A DNA stretch of 64,000 nt, from contig NZ_LXEW01000048.1 of NCBI RefSeq assembly GCF_001655055.1, positions 1 to 64,000 on the forward strand, written 5' to 3'. Of the stretch, positions 47,173 through 56,856 are shown piece by piece. The notes under the pieces are model-generated. The model was not told the origin of the DNA. It saw only the letters and a list, made by a program, of their open reading frames with translations, and did no database searches. The translations under genes and the position numbers were made by a program. Numbering within the stretch: position 1 is the stretch's first letter; every line of letters begins with the position of its first letter. Origin of the DNA: Providencia heimbachae ATCC 35613. Its GTDB lineage: Bacteria; Pseudomonadota; Gammaproteobacteria; Enterobacterales; Enterobacteriaceae.

Positions 47173-47203
47173 AGAAACCTCCGTTTAGGCTGATGTTATT
47201 CCC

Positions 47204-47258
47204 TATATTGTTCAAGTTGCAGACAGCCCGCCTGCACCTTGAGTTATTTTGGGTCTAT
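47204..47258. repeat. ERIC-like palindromic repeat between arsA and arsB
   Basis: TATATTGTTCAAGTTGCAG at the left pairs imperfectly with CTGCACCTTGAGTTATTTTG plus GGTCTATA at the right. TTCAAGTTGCAG is an ERIC end motif. It is only 55 bp, so it is a short or deleted unit. It lies inside the ars operon. Confidence 0.6.
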
Positions 47259-47285
47259 AACGTCTGCCAATTATTGTTATTAAAT

Positions 47286-49034
47286 TTACTTTGCCAGTTT
47301 GTTTAAGCGTTCAATCCCAACAGGCTCTTCTTCCTGCAATGGGATTAATGCTAGTCGAGCGGCGTACTTTTCTTTCACCAAATTGATTTGCTTAATTTCT
47401 TGCACTGCGCGGTGACGTAATAAAGGCGAGTCTGTTCCAGTAGCCACAAGGCTGTTATTAATTAGCCATGCCCAAGGTTCAATACCCGCGCGACGTAAAT
47501 CTTCTTGCAAATTGGCAGCTTCTAATACAGGGGTAGTTTCTGGTAGCGTCACGAGCAATATTTTGGTTCGTTGAGGATCTTGTAGCTGCATCATAGGAGT
47601 AACATAGTGACTATTACTCCCCATTTTTTGGGTAATCTCACGATGGTAAGCACCGGTGGCGTCAAGTAGGAGTAAAGTATGCCCGGTTGGCGCTGTATCC
47701 ATAATGACAAATCGTTTACCTGCATCACGAATAACACGGGAAAAGGCCTGAAATACGGCAATTTCTTCAGTACAGGGGGAGCGAAGATCTTCTTCTAACA
47801 GTGCTCGACCTTGGGCATCTAAATTTTTACCTTTACTTTCCAGCACACTTTGGCGATAACGCTCGGTTTCAGCTTCAGGATCGATACGGCTGACTTCTAG
47901 ATGGGGTAATTTACCATGTAGGGTATTTTCCAAATGCGCAGCTGGATCTGAAGTAGTTAAATGAACATCTAGACCTTTTTCTGCAAGTTTGACCGCCACG
48001 GCAGCCGCTAATGTTGTTTTACCTACGCCACCTTTACCCATTAACATCACTAAGCCATGCTTATCTTTAGCAATGTGTTCAACAAGTGCGGAAAGTGGGT
48101 CGATGGAGGGGATTGCCAAAGCTTGATATTCTTCAGCGCAGAGCGGTACATTAGTTTTAAATAAATTACGCAATGCATCAATACCGACCAGATTAACCGG
48201 TTGAAGGATAATGCGATCTTGGGGGAGTGAAGCCACAGAAGAAGGGATATTAACTAAGGCAAACTGCTCGCGCTGATAAATGGCTTGAGCCAATTTATCA
48301 TTTTGTATGGCAGTTTCTGGCAAAATACCATTAATAACTAAATATTGATTCTTGATACCAAGCTGAGAAAGTTCGTTATAAGTCCTAGCGACTTCGATTA
48401 ATGTCGATTTTTGAGCACGGGCAACCAGTATTAACCGAGTTTTATTGGCGTTGCCTAATTCAGCAACCGCTTGTGCGTAGCGTTCGCGCTGTTTCGCGAG
48501 TCCAGACAAGGGCCCCAGACAGGATGAACCTTCAGGATTTTCCTCAATAAAATTACTCCAGGCTCCAGGTAACTGTAAGAGACGGATTGTATGTCCGGTA
48601 GGTGCTGTATCGAAAATAATATGATCGAAATCCACTAATAAGCGGGCATCCGTGAGTAAATCCGTGAACTCATCAAACGCTGCGATTTCAGTGGTACAGG
48701 CTCCTGAAAGCTGTTCTTCAATCCCACGAACAACGTCATCAGGCAAAATGCCTCTGACAGGGTCAACAATACGTTCACGATAGACCTGAGCGGCAGCCTG
48801 TGGGTCGATTTCTAATGCGAAGAGGCCTGAAACTGATGCTATCTTGGTAATGTGATTCCCAATTGTTTGATTAAAAACTTGTCCCACGTTGGAGGCGGGA
48901 TCGGTGCTAACTAAAAGGACTCGTTTACCTTTATCAGCTAAAGAAATTGCCGTTGAACAGGATATGGATGTTTTTCCTACGCCACCTTTACCCGTAAAAA
49001 ATAGAAAAGGAGGTATATTTTGTAAAAATTTCAT
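47286..49034 (-). CDS. arsA: Arsenite-stimulated ATPase ArsA
   Basis: ArsA gives ArsB energy by hydrolysing ATP. The product is 582 residues (R773 ArsA 583) and has two homologous halves. Walker A motifs are FFTGKGGVGKTS near residue 13 and MLMGKGGVGKTT near 330. The DTAP signal sequences FDTAPTGHTIRLL and MDTAPTGHTLLLL follow in each half. Cysteines for metalloid binding appear in SGACTTEIA and SPCTEEIA. It follows arsD by 18 bases. Confidence 0.96.
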   Translation of the reverse strand: MKFLQNIPPFLFFTGKGGVGKTSISCSTAISLADKGKRVLLVSTDPASNVGQVFNQTIGNHITKIASVSGLFALEIDPQAAAQVYRERIVDPVRGILPDDVVRGIEEQLSGACTTEIAAFDEFTDLLTDARLLVDFDHIIFDTAPTGHTIRLLQLPGAWSNFIEENPEGSSCLGPLSGLAKQRERYAQAVAELGNANKTRLILVARAQKSTLIEVARTYNELSQLGIKNQYLVINGILPETAIQNDKLAQAIYQREQFALVNIPSSVASLPQDRIILQPVNLVGIDALRNLFKTNVPLCAEEYQALAIPSIDPLSALVEHIAKDKHGLVMLMGKGGVGKTTLAAAVAVKLAEKGLDVHLTTSDPAAHLENTLHGKLPHLEVSRIDPEAETERYRQSVLESKGKNLDAQGRALLEEDLRSPCTEEIAVFQAFSRVIRDAGKRFVIMDTAPTGHTLLLLDATGAYHREITQKMGSNSHYVTPMMQLQDPQRTKILLVTLPETTPVLEAANLQEDLRRAGIEPWAWLINNSLVATGTDSPLLRHRAVQEIKQINLVKEKYAARLALIPLQEEEPVGIERLNKLAK

Positions 49035-49052
49035 AGTGATACCTTTATATTT

Positions 49053-49415
49053 TCAACAGCAAGAGTCATTTCCGTTACAACAAGCTTGAATAGAGTTAAT
49101 TTTTGGCGCTAAAGATAAATTACACCAACGGGCCATATCTTCTCGAGTTGGATAACGACCTGCCATAACGAAAGCACCATCAACAAGAATCAGAGGTAAA
49201 CCCTCAGCTCCGGAATTTTGAAGAAAGTTTTTAACTAGTTCATTTTCAACAAACGCCATCGGTTGTTGAGCAAGGTTAAAACGCGTTAACGTGACACCTT
49301 GCTGTTTAACCCAATCGACATCGGCAGAAAAATTGACTAATGACTGATCAATATCAGTTCCGCATACACCGGTACTGCAACACAGTGCTGGGTCGTAAAC
49401 AGTAATGGTTTTCAT
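49053..49415 (-). CDS. arsD: Arsenite metallochaperone ArsD
   Basis: ArsD hands arsenite to ArsA and is a weak repressor. The product is 120 residues, equal to R773 ArsD. Cys pairs at the start (YDPALCCSTGVCG) and at the end (QACCNGNDSCC) are the known vicinal pairs. A DIDQSLVNFSADVDW segment matches the thioredoxin-like core. It lies between arsR and arsA. Confidence 0.95.
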   Translation of the reverse strand: MKTITVYDPALCCSTGVCGTDIDQSLVNFSADVDWVKQQGVTLTRFNLAQQPMAFVENELVKNFLQNSGAEGLPLILVDGAFVMAGRYPTREDMARWCNLSLAPKINSIQACCNGNDSCC

Positions 49416-49560
49416 ATTAGATTCCTTATAGATTGAATCATTAAATATTGAGAGCTCCGATTTGCTCTAATTTATAAGTTGTTATATGTCACATTTTAAT
49501 TAAATTCTGGGTAAAATTCTTTATCATATTCGAAAATTCACATATGTTAAGGTAAATTTT

Positions 49561-49914
49561 TTATAGGCAAGCCGCTTTATTCATCGTTGAGACAGAGGCA
49601 TTTTTTAAACCTTTAGAGAGTATTTTTATATTGTGTTCTTGACTTTGGTATGCTTGTTCAATGATTGCACCTGCCCACATAGGTATGTTATGTGACAGGC
49701 GATAGTGAATCCATTTGCCTGCGCGACGATCGAGAAGAATACCGTTCTCCCTAAGCATTGTTAGGTGGCGTGATATCTTGGGTTGAGGTAATTCCAGAGT
49801 TTCACATAGCTCGCAAACGCACAGTTCTGTTGCTTCCTTAAGAAGTAAAACAATAGTCAAACGAGTCTCATCAGAGAGGCATTTAAATAGTTGTAACGGT
49901 GTTAACTGGCTCAT
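49561..49914 (-). CDS. arsR: Arsenical-responsive repressor ArsR
   Basis: ArsR represses the ars operon until arsenite or antimonite binds. The product is 117 residues from the ATG at 49914, equal in length to R773 ArsR. I preferred it to a reading 19 codons longer because MSQLTPLQLFKCLSDETRL is the family start. The metal site ELCVCELCETL near residue 32 sits in the DNA-binding winged helix, followed by PQPKISRHLTMLRENGIL. It is the first gene, about 145 bases before arsD. Confidence 0.94.
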   Translation of the reverse strand: MSQLTPLQLFKCLSDETRLTIVLLLKEATELCVCELCETLELPQPKISRHLTMLRENGILLDRRAGKWIHYRLSHNIPMWAGAIIEQAYQSQEHNIKILSKGLKNASVSTMNKAACL

Positions 49915-49978
49915 CACAAATACCTTTAGTTTAGTTACTGACAATAATACGACCTTTTTTATCGCTGTCAATGATCAT

Positions 49979-49994
49979 ATTCGATTTTTCGAAT
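49979..49994 (-). promoter_or_regulatory. Possible ArsR operator
   Basis: ATTCGATTTTTCGAAT, a 6-bp inverted repeat around TTTT, lies 65 bases upstream of arsR. The shape suits an ArsR-family dimer. Inferred. Confidence 0.5.
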
Positions 49995-50139
49995 GTATTT
50001 GCGTGTTAGGTTTAATTGTTTTGTTGGCTGAACCGCTATTTGGATTGGATAGTATTATATTGTTACGAATTTTTTACTGTATTTATATTTCCCTTTCGTC
50101 CGGCGATATCTTCCCAAACACTGTAGTGGCATAGTTAAT

Positions 50140-50900
50140 TTGGTCACCAAGTCAGAGGTGATATTATCACTTCATAAACAGATAGGTGAAATTTATGGTA
50201 AAACGGATAAGATGCCTTCAATAGAGCAGATTAGGCTTCGAGCTTTAGTACGGAAAGCCCATGAAAACAGTCACGGCTCTGCTGGGGCTCGTACTATTGC
50301 AGACATTGTATCGAATACAAAGCAGGTTTCTTTAATGCGTTATAGTGCAACTAAGCTGATGAAATTACTTGGTTTAGTGAGTTGTCAAATCCCGAAATAT
50401 CGGTATAAAAAAGCAGTGCAGGAATATGTGGAAATACCGAATCATTTAGCACGCCAATTTGCAGTGACAGAGCCAAATCAAGTTTTGGCAGGTGATGTTG
50501 TCCACTCGCCCTAAAATAGACAGTTAACAGGAAAAGCGTTATCAATGGTTTTTGAATCAAGAGGTAAGCCCACAAATATCCTTTTTCATTCAGGTCAAGG
50601 AAGCCATTATACAAGCCGAGTCTACCGCCAATTATTATGGCGTTATCAAATAAACCAAAGTTTATCTCGTGAGGTAATTGTTGGGATAATGCGCCAATGG
50701 AACGTTTTTTAGAAGCTTAAAAACAGAGTGGGTGCTTATGATAGGCTATCGAAACTTTGTGGAAGCTCAGCACCAAATAATCAGATATATGATTGGATAT
50801 TACAGTCAACTCTGACCCCATCAATATAATGGTGGATTAACGCCCAATGAGTCGGAACGATTATATTGGAAAAACTCTAAAACCGTGACCAATTTTTATT
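50140..50900 (+). pseudogene. Broken IS3-family orfB transposase
   Basis: The first 124 codons (50140-50514) read as the N-terminal helical part of an IS3-type orfB: QIGEIYGKTDKMPSIEQIRL, ENSHGSAGARTIADIV and KLMKLLGLVSCQIPKYRYKK. The frame stops at the start of the catalytic core, just after LAGDV. From 50523 the later part resumes as LTGKALSMVFESRGKP and FHSGQGSHYTSRVYRQLLWR. It then carries frameshifts or stops near 50675, 50715 and 50815. One of the core Asp blocks is lost. It cannot make an active transposase. Confidence 0.8.
50499..50522. repeat. Orphan terminal repeat of a second IS inside the broken transposase
   Basis: TGTCCACTCGCCCTAAAATA plus GACA matches the 25-bp end of the mini-element at 57609-57902 at about 22 positions. 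It sits exactly at the point where the transposase frame is broken and part of the core is missing. Confidence 0.65.
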
Positions 50901-50997
50901 GACCACTTCACTTGTATTGGGCGTTTTAAATAAGCATAAAAGGTTATAAACTGATCCCCTTAAACTTCCAGACTTTTATCATTTCAATTATTAAGTC

Positions 50998-51318
50998 TTA
51001 CGATAGAATTTTTTTCGTTAGAATAAAATTCACATCTTCAGTGAATGCGTTGAATTGATTAATAATTTTTTGCATCTGCTCAGTTTGAATATCATTTAAG
51101 AAAGCTTCTTCAGAGCTAATATGGATTACTTCAAAGTAAGCCCATGGTGATGGTTTATCTTGACCAAGCATACTGATCCCTTTGAATACTTCGAACGATG
51201 AAATGCTGCTTAGCTTGTTTACTGCTGGTAAATCTGATTCTTTTGCCCACTGTAAGTATTGTGCTTCATTGGTTTCAGACTTCAGGTTAAAGAATACAAT
51301 TAGTGTTTTAGTTGACAT
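50998..51318 (-). CDS. HapK/REDY-like small protein
   Basis: The product is 106 residues and matches the REDY-like HapK family, small ferredoxin-like-fold proteins first met in the prodigiosin cluster of Hahella. Family cues are TLIVFFNLKSETNEAQYLQW and SSISSFEVFKGISMLGQDKP, with a PWAYFEVI strand. The related fold includes small monooxygenases and EthD-like proteins. No pigment genes are nearby, so its role here is unknown. It stands alone in a gene-poor region. Confidence 0.75.
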   Translation of the reverse strand: MSTKTLIVFFNLKSETNEAQYLQWAKESDLPAVNKLSSISSFEVFKGISMLGQDKPSPWAYFEVIHISSEEAFLNDIQTEQMQKIINQFNAFTEDVNFILTKKILS

Positions 51319-52311
51319 ATAGTGTTTCCTCTGACGATATAGTGGTTTATTTCGCTGCTTGGCTTTGACTATTTTCTGGGTTAATACATAACAAAGCTAA
51401 TTTGAAGTGGCCAATTAATATTGACTACTTCAAATGTCTATTTGTAATAGCCTCTCTGATTAAATCGAGAGTGCTCGCTCGTTATATCAATAGTGCCATT
51501 TGAAAACTGATTTGATGATATTAATACCAATAACTCTGGACTTATTCATGTAATGTTACTCCCAGATTAACGCAGTTAGTGAAATTATAGCATCGACTAC
51601 ATTAATGGATAATCATCCAACGTATCTTTATAAATCATAATGTATATGTCAAATAGGTCATACAAGAGTGATAATTGTTTAAATGACATAAGCTCACTGA
51701 ACTTCTATTTAATCTTGTTTTTATATTATGTTTTCATAATAACGACTCGTTATTACTACTTAACGTATCTACTCTACATTATCGCGTCATCACACTAACA
51801 ATATTTACTTCTCAGCCTATATTAATATGCGTAATTACAATAAAAACATTAATCATAATTATTTCTGTTAGTCTATTGAATAATAAATATTTAATTCATG
51901 AAAAGGACTGATAATAAAATGATAAAAATCCCGTACTGTTCTTTGTTAATTTGATTGTTTCTACCTATAAATATTAATGTTAAATCATTCCTTTTAAAAT
52001 AAATTTTTTTTCATATCAAGATCATATTAACTATCAATTTTGGACCAAAGTAAGAAACATTGAAGGCATCGGAGCACTCACCACAAATAAAAGAGAAGCT
52101 ATATATAATAGATGCATTCAATTTTTCTATTGCATATGAATTTCAAATTAAAATATCAAGCCTAAAATAAATAGTATTTATGATATTGCCTCAAAGTTTT
52201 ATTGAAGATAATTTCGTTACCTCATTTGGTTATTTCTATAATTAAAAAATACAATACATTATATATGTGATACGAAATTTTTGATAAAAAGTGAACTTTT
52301 CAATAGTGCCC
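51319..52311. other. Gene-free AT-rich region
   Basis: Almost 1 kb without a supported gene between the HapK-like gene and the alcohol dehydrogenase. Many short A/T tracts, no convincing relic. Confidence 0.5.
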
Positions 52312-53469
52312 TTATAGCGCGTTGGCATATACTCGGCGGCTAACATCAAGGGTAATATCTTCATGTTCCCCTAACCTAATCATATTGTGCGCTTCTAAAT
52401 TTTTTACCAATGGCTCAATCACATCTTGAGTGAGTTCATAATCCCTTAAGCGTGTTGCAATTTGCATTGTTTCGAAAAAGTCTCTTGTATAATCAATTGC
52501 TTTAATAGCTTTTTCTTGTGTAGTACCTGAAGTAATTCCCCAGACTTTTTCTGCATATTGAACTAGTTTTTCCTGTTTTTGCGGTAATTTTTCAGTCAAC
52601 ATTGCAGGTAATATAATCGCTAATGTTTGAGCATGGTCAATACCATATAATGCTGTAATTTCATGGCCTAGCATATGAGTTGACCAGTCTTGTGGGACAC
52701 CTACACCGATTAGACCATTTAATGATAATGTTGCGATCCACATTAAATTGGCTCGAATATCGTAATTATGTGGATTTTTTAACGCCTTAGGCCCAATTTC
52801 AATTAATGTTTTCAATAAGCCTTCTGCAAACGCATCTTGCACATAAGCATTTACTGGGTAAGTCAAGTATTGTTCAATAACATGAACAAAAGAGTCAATA
52901 ACCCCATTACTAATCTGTCGGGCAGGTAATGTATAAGTTTTTGCTGGATCAAGAATGGAAAACTGAGGGTATATATGGTCGCTCATAAAAGCCAACTTAG
53001 ATTTTAAGTTTTCTCGTGTAATAACCGCTCCTTTATTCATTTCAGATCCAGTTGCAGGTAGGGTGAGGACGGTGCCAAAAGGGAGCGCTGACTTAATAAC
53101 AGAGCCATTACTCATGATAATTTCCCATTTATCACCAGCGTAATTTACAGCAGCAGAGACAAACTTCACGCCATCAATAACAGAGCCGCCACCAACAGCG
53201 AGTAAATAGTTGAAACCTTCTTTTTCTATTTTATCTACCGCTTTAATTAGTGTTTCATAGCGAGGATTAGCTTCGATACCACCAAATAGATCAAACTGAT
53301 GTGAACCTAAAGCTTTCTCAACCTCATTTAACGTTCCTGTTTTTCTTGCACTTTCGCCACCAAATAAGATAAGAACTTTCGCATTTTCAGGTACAAGCTT
53401 ACTAAGTTCGCTGATTTTATTTTCACCAAAAATAATACGAGTAGGATTATAAAATTCGAAATTATTCAT
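52312..53469 (-). CDS. yqhD: Iron-type NADPH-dependent alcohol/aldehyde dehydrogenase (YqhD-like)
   Basis: The product is 385 residues, close to E. coli YqhD (387). It reduces short aldehydes made by lipid peroxidation, and 3-hydroxypropanal-type compounds, with NADPH. The cofactor motif GGGSVIDGVKF lies near residue 95 and LPATGSEMN near 142. The metal-binding Asp and His residues are in VIDSFVHVIEQY, STHMLGHEITALYGIDHAQT. The ATG at 53469 begins MNNFEFYNPTRI like YqhD and has GAGG upstream; a GTG 4 codons earlier overlaps that site. Confidence 0.9.
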   Translation of the reverse strand: MNNFEFYNPTRIIFGENKISELSKLVPENAKVLILFGGESARKTGTLNEVEKALGSHQFDLFGGIEANPRYETLIKAVDKIEKEGFNYLLAVGGGSVIDGVKFVSAAVNYAGDKWEIIMSNGSVIKSALPFGTVLTLPATGSEMNKGAVITRENLKSKLAFMSDHIYPQFSILDPAKTYTLPARQISNGVIDSFVHVIEQYLTYPVNAYVQDAFAEGLLKTLIEIGPKALKNPHNYDIRANLMWIATLSLNGLIGVGVPQDWSTHMLGHEITALYGIDHAQTLAIILPAMLTEKLPQKQEKLVQYAEKVWGITSGTTQEKAIKAIDYTRDFFETMQIATRLRDYELTQDVIEPLVKNLEAHNMIRLGEHEDITLDVSRRVYANAL

Positions 53470-54721
53470 ATGTTGCCTCACTTTAGAAAAAATAAGTACA
53501 ATAATTCTATGTATAACAATAAAAAATTAGCTTAATCTTGGCTGATTTTTTTTCTATAAATTTAGTTCTCTCATATACTTTTCCCTATACCAACTAAGGT
53601 ATTTTTAGGAGAAAGACACAACTTATTAATTAATATGAGTTTATTTTTATTAATGTATAATCACTCCTATTTTGTAACACTGACATTATAATTTTTTTTG
53701 CTCGCATAAATTACTTTGGCATATTTATGGGAGCTATACTTGCAATTGAAGAACGTTATAAATTAAGCGAAAGTTATAATTATTCCTAACTAGACGCTTT
53801 TTTATTCGACCGATTTTTTTCATATCTTCAATAAAATAGATAGCATATCGATTAAAAGAAATTATTACGCAACGATAAACACTTCATTGAAAGACAACTG
53901 ATGATTCGTGAGTACCTAGGCTATTCTCGCTAACATACTCACCAAAAATTAAGTAGCGATTGATTTTTTCATTATCCCCATTACTCATTATTTAAATTTC
54001 ATCTTTAACAGAACCTGATAAGAAAATCGATAAATGGTAATAAAATAATTTGTAATATCCACTCCCCTCCGAAAATAGAATGGGATAAACCAATGTAATC
54101 ATTATTATGATGAGATAATTTAGATTATATATGTTAAGAAGAAATAACAAATCATTATTATGACAATAATATATCAAATAAGAATAAATAGATAAAACAA
54201 CAAGTTTTTATTTAATCATTCATTTGAGTTATAATCTAAATTAAGTTTGTAGTGTTTATATTATTGAAGTAATTTTCATCCTGTCGGGCTCTATCGTAAT
54301 AATAAATTAATTTATTAAGATAGCGCTTTTACAGTGTGAGCCTCCTTGTATTTACCATCGAAAAACGTTACTACAATTATTTAATCAAATAAAATATAGT
54401 TCAATAGTTTATTTTGGAAGAGAGACAAAGACAAAAGATAATTTTCTATTGTCTTTGTTTGAAATAATTTCTTGAAAAATGGTTAATAGCTGCTGATGTT
54501 TTCTAACAGTGTAAACATGTAGCGGCTCGTTTTTATCATATATATGCTCTGCTATTGTAGATGCATCATACAATAACGTTGACGATCGAAATTTTATCAC
54601 TGCATTCTGCAGTTTTTTGTAATGGTAATAATAGAGAATCTATAATACTTACTCTATTTATTTTAAAATTTTCTTTATTTGAATCAAATGTAAGCCGAGA
54701 TTCTGAGTGATACTCTTTATC
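53470..54721. other. Gene-poor AT-rich region
   Basis: About 1.25 kb. The only open frame worth noting is on the minus strand at 54409-54600 (63 codons, GTG start), IKFRSSTLLYDASTIAEHIY to SFVFVSLPK. It could be extended by about 10 codons to a stop. I do not recognise it; it looks like a piece of a larger protein and has no ribosome site. Confidence 0.4.
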
Positions 54722-55645
54722 TCAAAGAGTTATAATACGTTCTGTAATTAAAGATATTAATTTCGATGCATCGACATCAGTAATGATTTTGCATTTAGGT
54801 TCATTATGTATAGTTTCCGCCCCATGATTAGTTAAAGTAGATGTGTAAGCAAAACTATGACCAAATAATCTATTGGATTCATATTCGATAGTAACTGAAC
54901 CGTCAACACCTGAAAAAATCTCAGGTTTAATAAGGTATGCAATAACGCAAGGATCATGAAGGAAGGGATCAAACTCTGCATATCTTCGGCACATTTCAGC
55001 AACAGTCTGAGCGATGTGACCACCTTTTTCCAAAAGACTGCACAAACCAGCCCTTATATCGGCTTTACTTGTTACATCCAAACCAAGCATAGTAATATGT
55101 CGTGCACTATCAAAAACGATATGAGCAGCATGGGGATCTACATAAAAATTAAATTCAGCAGCTGGCGTTATATTTCCCTGCGTAAATGCAGCACCTCCCA
55201 TAACTACAATATCTTTTATATTATCAACTAATTTTGGTTCTTTGATGATAGCTATTGCGATATTAGTGAGAGAAGCCATTGTACATAATGTTATTTCACC
55301 TGGATTTGACATTACCTCATCAATAATAAAGTCCACCGCGTGACCAGAATAATTTTGATAATCTGACATGGGTAGGGGTACTCCAGCTAGACCATCAGCA
55401 CCATGAACATGAGTTTTATTTCCACTTTTTGCCATTAATGGACGCTCACAACCTTTCGCTAGAGGAATATCCTGCCTATTTGCTAATACAAGTAATTGTC
55501 GTGCATTATTGTGAACCTTTTCTAATTCTACATTCCCTGCAACTGTAGTTAGCCCTATTAGTTTTATTTCAGGTGAAGCTAGAGCTAAAAAAATAGCAAC
55601 AGCATCATCTACTCCAGGGTCACAGTCTATTATTATTTTATGCAT
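54722..55645 (-). CDS. Nucleoside hydrolase
   Basis: The enzyme splits ribonucleosides into base and ribose. The product is 307 residues, like RihA, RihB and RihC. The calcium-binding signature DCDPGVDDAVA is at residues 7-17. VHGADGLAGVPLP, MASLTNIAIAI, VVMGGAAF, and the late EFNFYVDPHAAHIVF (Asp-Pro-His) fit the family. HDPCVIAYL near the end holds the catalytic His-Asp pair. The ATG at 55645 has AAGGA upstream. Only 23 bases separate it from the nucleoside transporter gene upstream, so they form an operon. Which Rih it equals cannot be fixed by eye. Confidence 0.92.
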   Translation of the reverse strand: MHKIIIDCDPGVDDAVAIFLALASPEIKLIGLTTVAGNVELEKVHNNARQLLVLANRQDIPLAKGCERPLMAKSGNKTHVHGADGLAGVPLPMSDYQNYSGHAVDFIIDEVMSNPGEITLCTMASLTNIAIAIIKEPKLVDNIKDIVVMGGAAFTQGNITPAAEFNFYVDPHAAHIVFDSARHITMLGLDVTSKADIRAGLCSLLEKGGHIAQTVAEMCRRYAEFDPFLHDPCVIAYLIKPEIFSGVDGSVTIEYESNRLFGHSFAYTSTLTNHGAETIHNEPKCKIITDVDASKLISLITERIITL

Positions 55646-55668
55646 TTTATTATTCCTTGATTTATATT

Positions 55669-56856
55669 TTATACAAAAATACCAACAATAGTCGCTGATA
55701 AACAACTGACTAAAGTTGAACCAATAATCAACCTAAAACTATTTGATGCAATCATTTTTCCATGCTCTCTGCTTATACTTGTAACGCAACCTATAATCAT
55801 TCCGATAGATCCAAAATTTGCAAATGAAATTAAAAATATGGATATAATTGCATCTGTTCGTGGTGTAATATTTGTTATTTTCATGTAGTCAATCATAGCA
55901 ACAAACTCATTCGATAAAATTTTCGTTGCAATAATTGTTCCGAAAGTAATACTTTCATCCCATGAACTACCTAAAATAAAAGCTAAAGGTGAAAAAATAT
56001 AACCTATAATTTCTTGAAAACTAATTCCTAATAAATTCAAAAAAATATCATTCAACATACTAATTAAGGCGACAAAACCAAGAATTATAGGAACAATTGC
56101 AAGAATAAGTTTGAAGGCATCCTGCATGTGATCTGTCAACACTTCAAAGAATGAGCCTCTTTCAGCTTTATTTTCTCCCAAAGAACAAGCTTCAATATTT
56201 GTAGGTTCACTTGGGTTAATAATAGAAACAATAATAAAAGTACTAAAAAAATTGAGACTAACACCTATAAAAACATAGCGTGGCTCAATCATTTGTGTAT
56301 ATGCACCCAACAATGCAATATCCACCGTAGAAATGGTACACGCAGCAATAGTATACATTTGTGCCTTGGATAACGTTGGGATGTAATCTTTAATTGATAC
56401 ATAAGCAGGCATCATCCCTACAATTACAGCACTAATAGCAGTGAAAGATTCTAATTTTCCAACTTTAGATATTTTATTAATTAGAAAACCGATAGTATTA
56501 ATAATTAAATCTAAAGCACCAATGTATTTAAATACTCCAATTATAGAACAAATGAAAACCAAAGGTAAAAGAGCTACAACAATAAAAACCATAGAAGTTT
56601 TACTGCTTATATCACCAAAAACAAAATCAATCCCCTTATTAGAATAATTAATTATATAATGAATACCCGATGCTATACCATCAAGAGTAGCTAGACCAAT
56701 TGTGGTATTTAGCATGATAGAAGCGACAATAAACTCCAATGCTAACAATATTAGTATCGATGGAAGCTTATGTTTTATGTTTTTTTTACTAAAACTAAGC
56801 AAATATGCTATAAAAAAAACAAAAAACAGACTAAACAAAAATATAAAATATTTCAT
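55669..56856 (-). CDS. Concentrative nucleoside transporter (NupC family)
   Basis: The product is 395 residues from the ATG at 56856, with GGTGAT 6 bases upstream; a codon set 4 earlier is an alternative. It has about ten membrane segments. It follows the CNT pattern: a Nucleos_tra2-type middle segment (FVALISMLNDIFLNLLGISF near residue 265) and a gate segment (LESFTAISAVIVGMMPAYV). It then ends in SFANFGSIGMIIGCVTSISR, a conserved CNT C-terminal motif. It brings nucleosides in with H+ or Na+. Its partner downstream is the nucleoside hydrolase. Confidence 0.88.
   Translation of the reverse strand: MKYFIFLFSLFFVFFIAYLLSFSKKNIKHKLPSILILLALEFIVASIMLNTTIGLATLDGIASGIHYIINYSNKGIDFVFGDISSKTSMVFIVVALLPLVFICSIIGVFKYIGALDLIINTIGFLINKISKVGKLESFTAISAVIVGMMPAYVSIKDYIPTLSKAQMYTIAACTISTVDIALLGAYTQMIEPRYVFIGVSLNFFSTFIIVSIINPSEPTNIEACSLGENKAERGSFFEVLTDHMQDAFKLILAIVPIILGFVALISMLNDIFLNLLGISFQEIIGYIFSPLAFILGSSWDESITFGTIIATKILSNEFVAMIDYMKITNITPRTDAIISIFLISFANFGSIGMIIGCVTSISREHGKMIASNSFRLIIGSTLVSCLSATIVGIFV

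Larger units (their letters stand above)
50122..50910 (+). mobile_element. Degenerate IS3-family element
   Basis: Imperfect terminal repeats, TGTAGTGG to GGTCAC at 50122-50147 and GTGACC to CCACTTCA at 50885-50910, match at about 18 of 26 positions. Between them is only the second transposase frame (orfB), broken. orfA is missing, and the left end runs straight into the orfB start. No clear target duplication was seen. It lies beside the ars operon. Confidence 0.75.

Noticed and set aside
53992-54177. 61-codon frame in the gene-poor region
   Set aside because: Rich in Ile, Tyr and Asn as expected from AT-rich noncoding DNA; no ribosome site.
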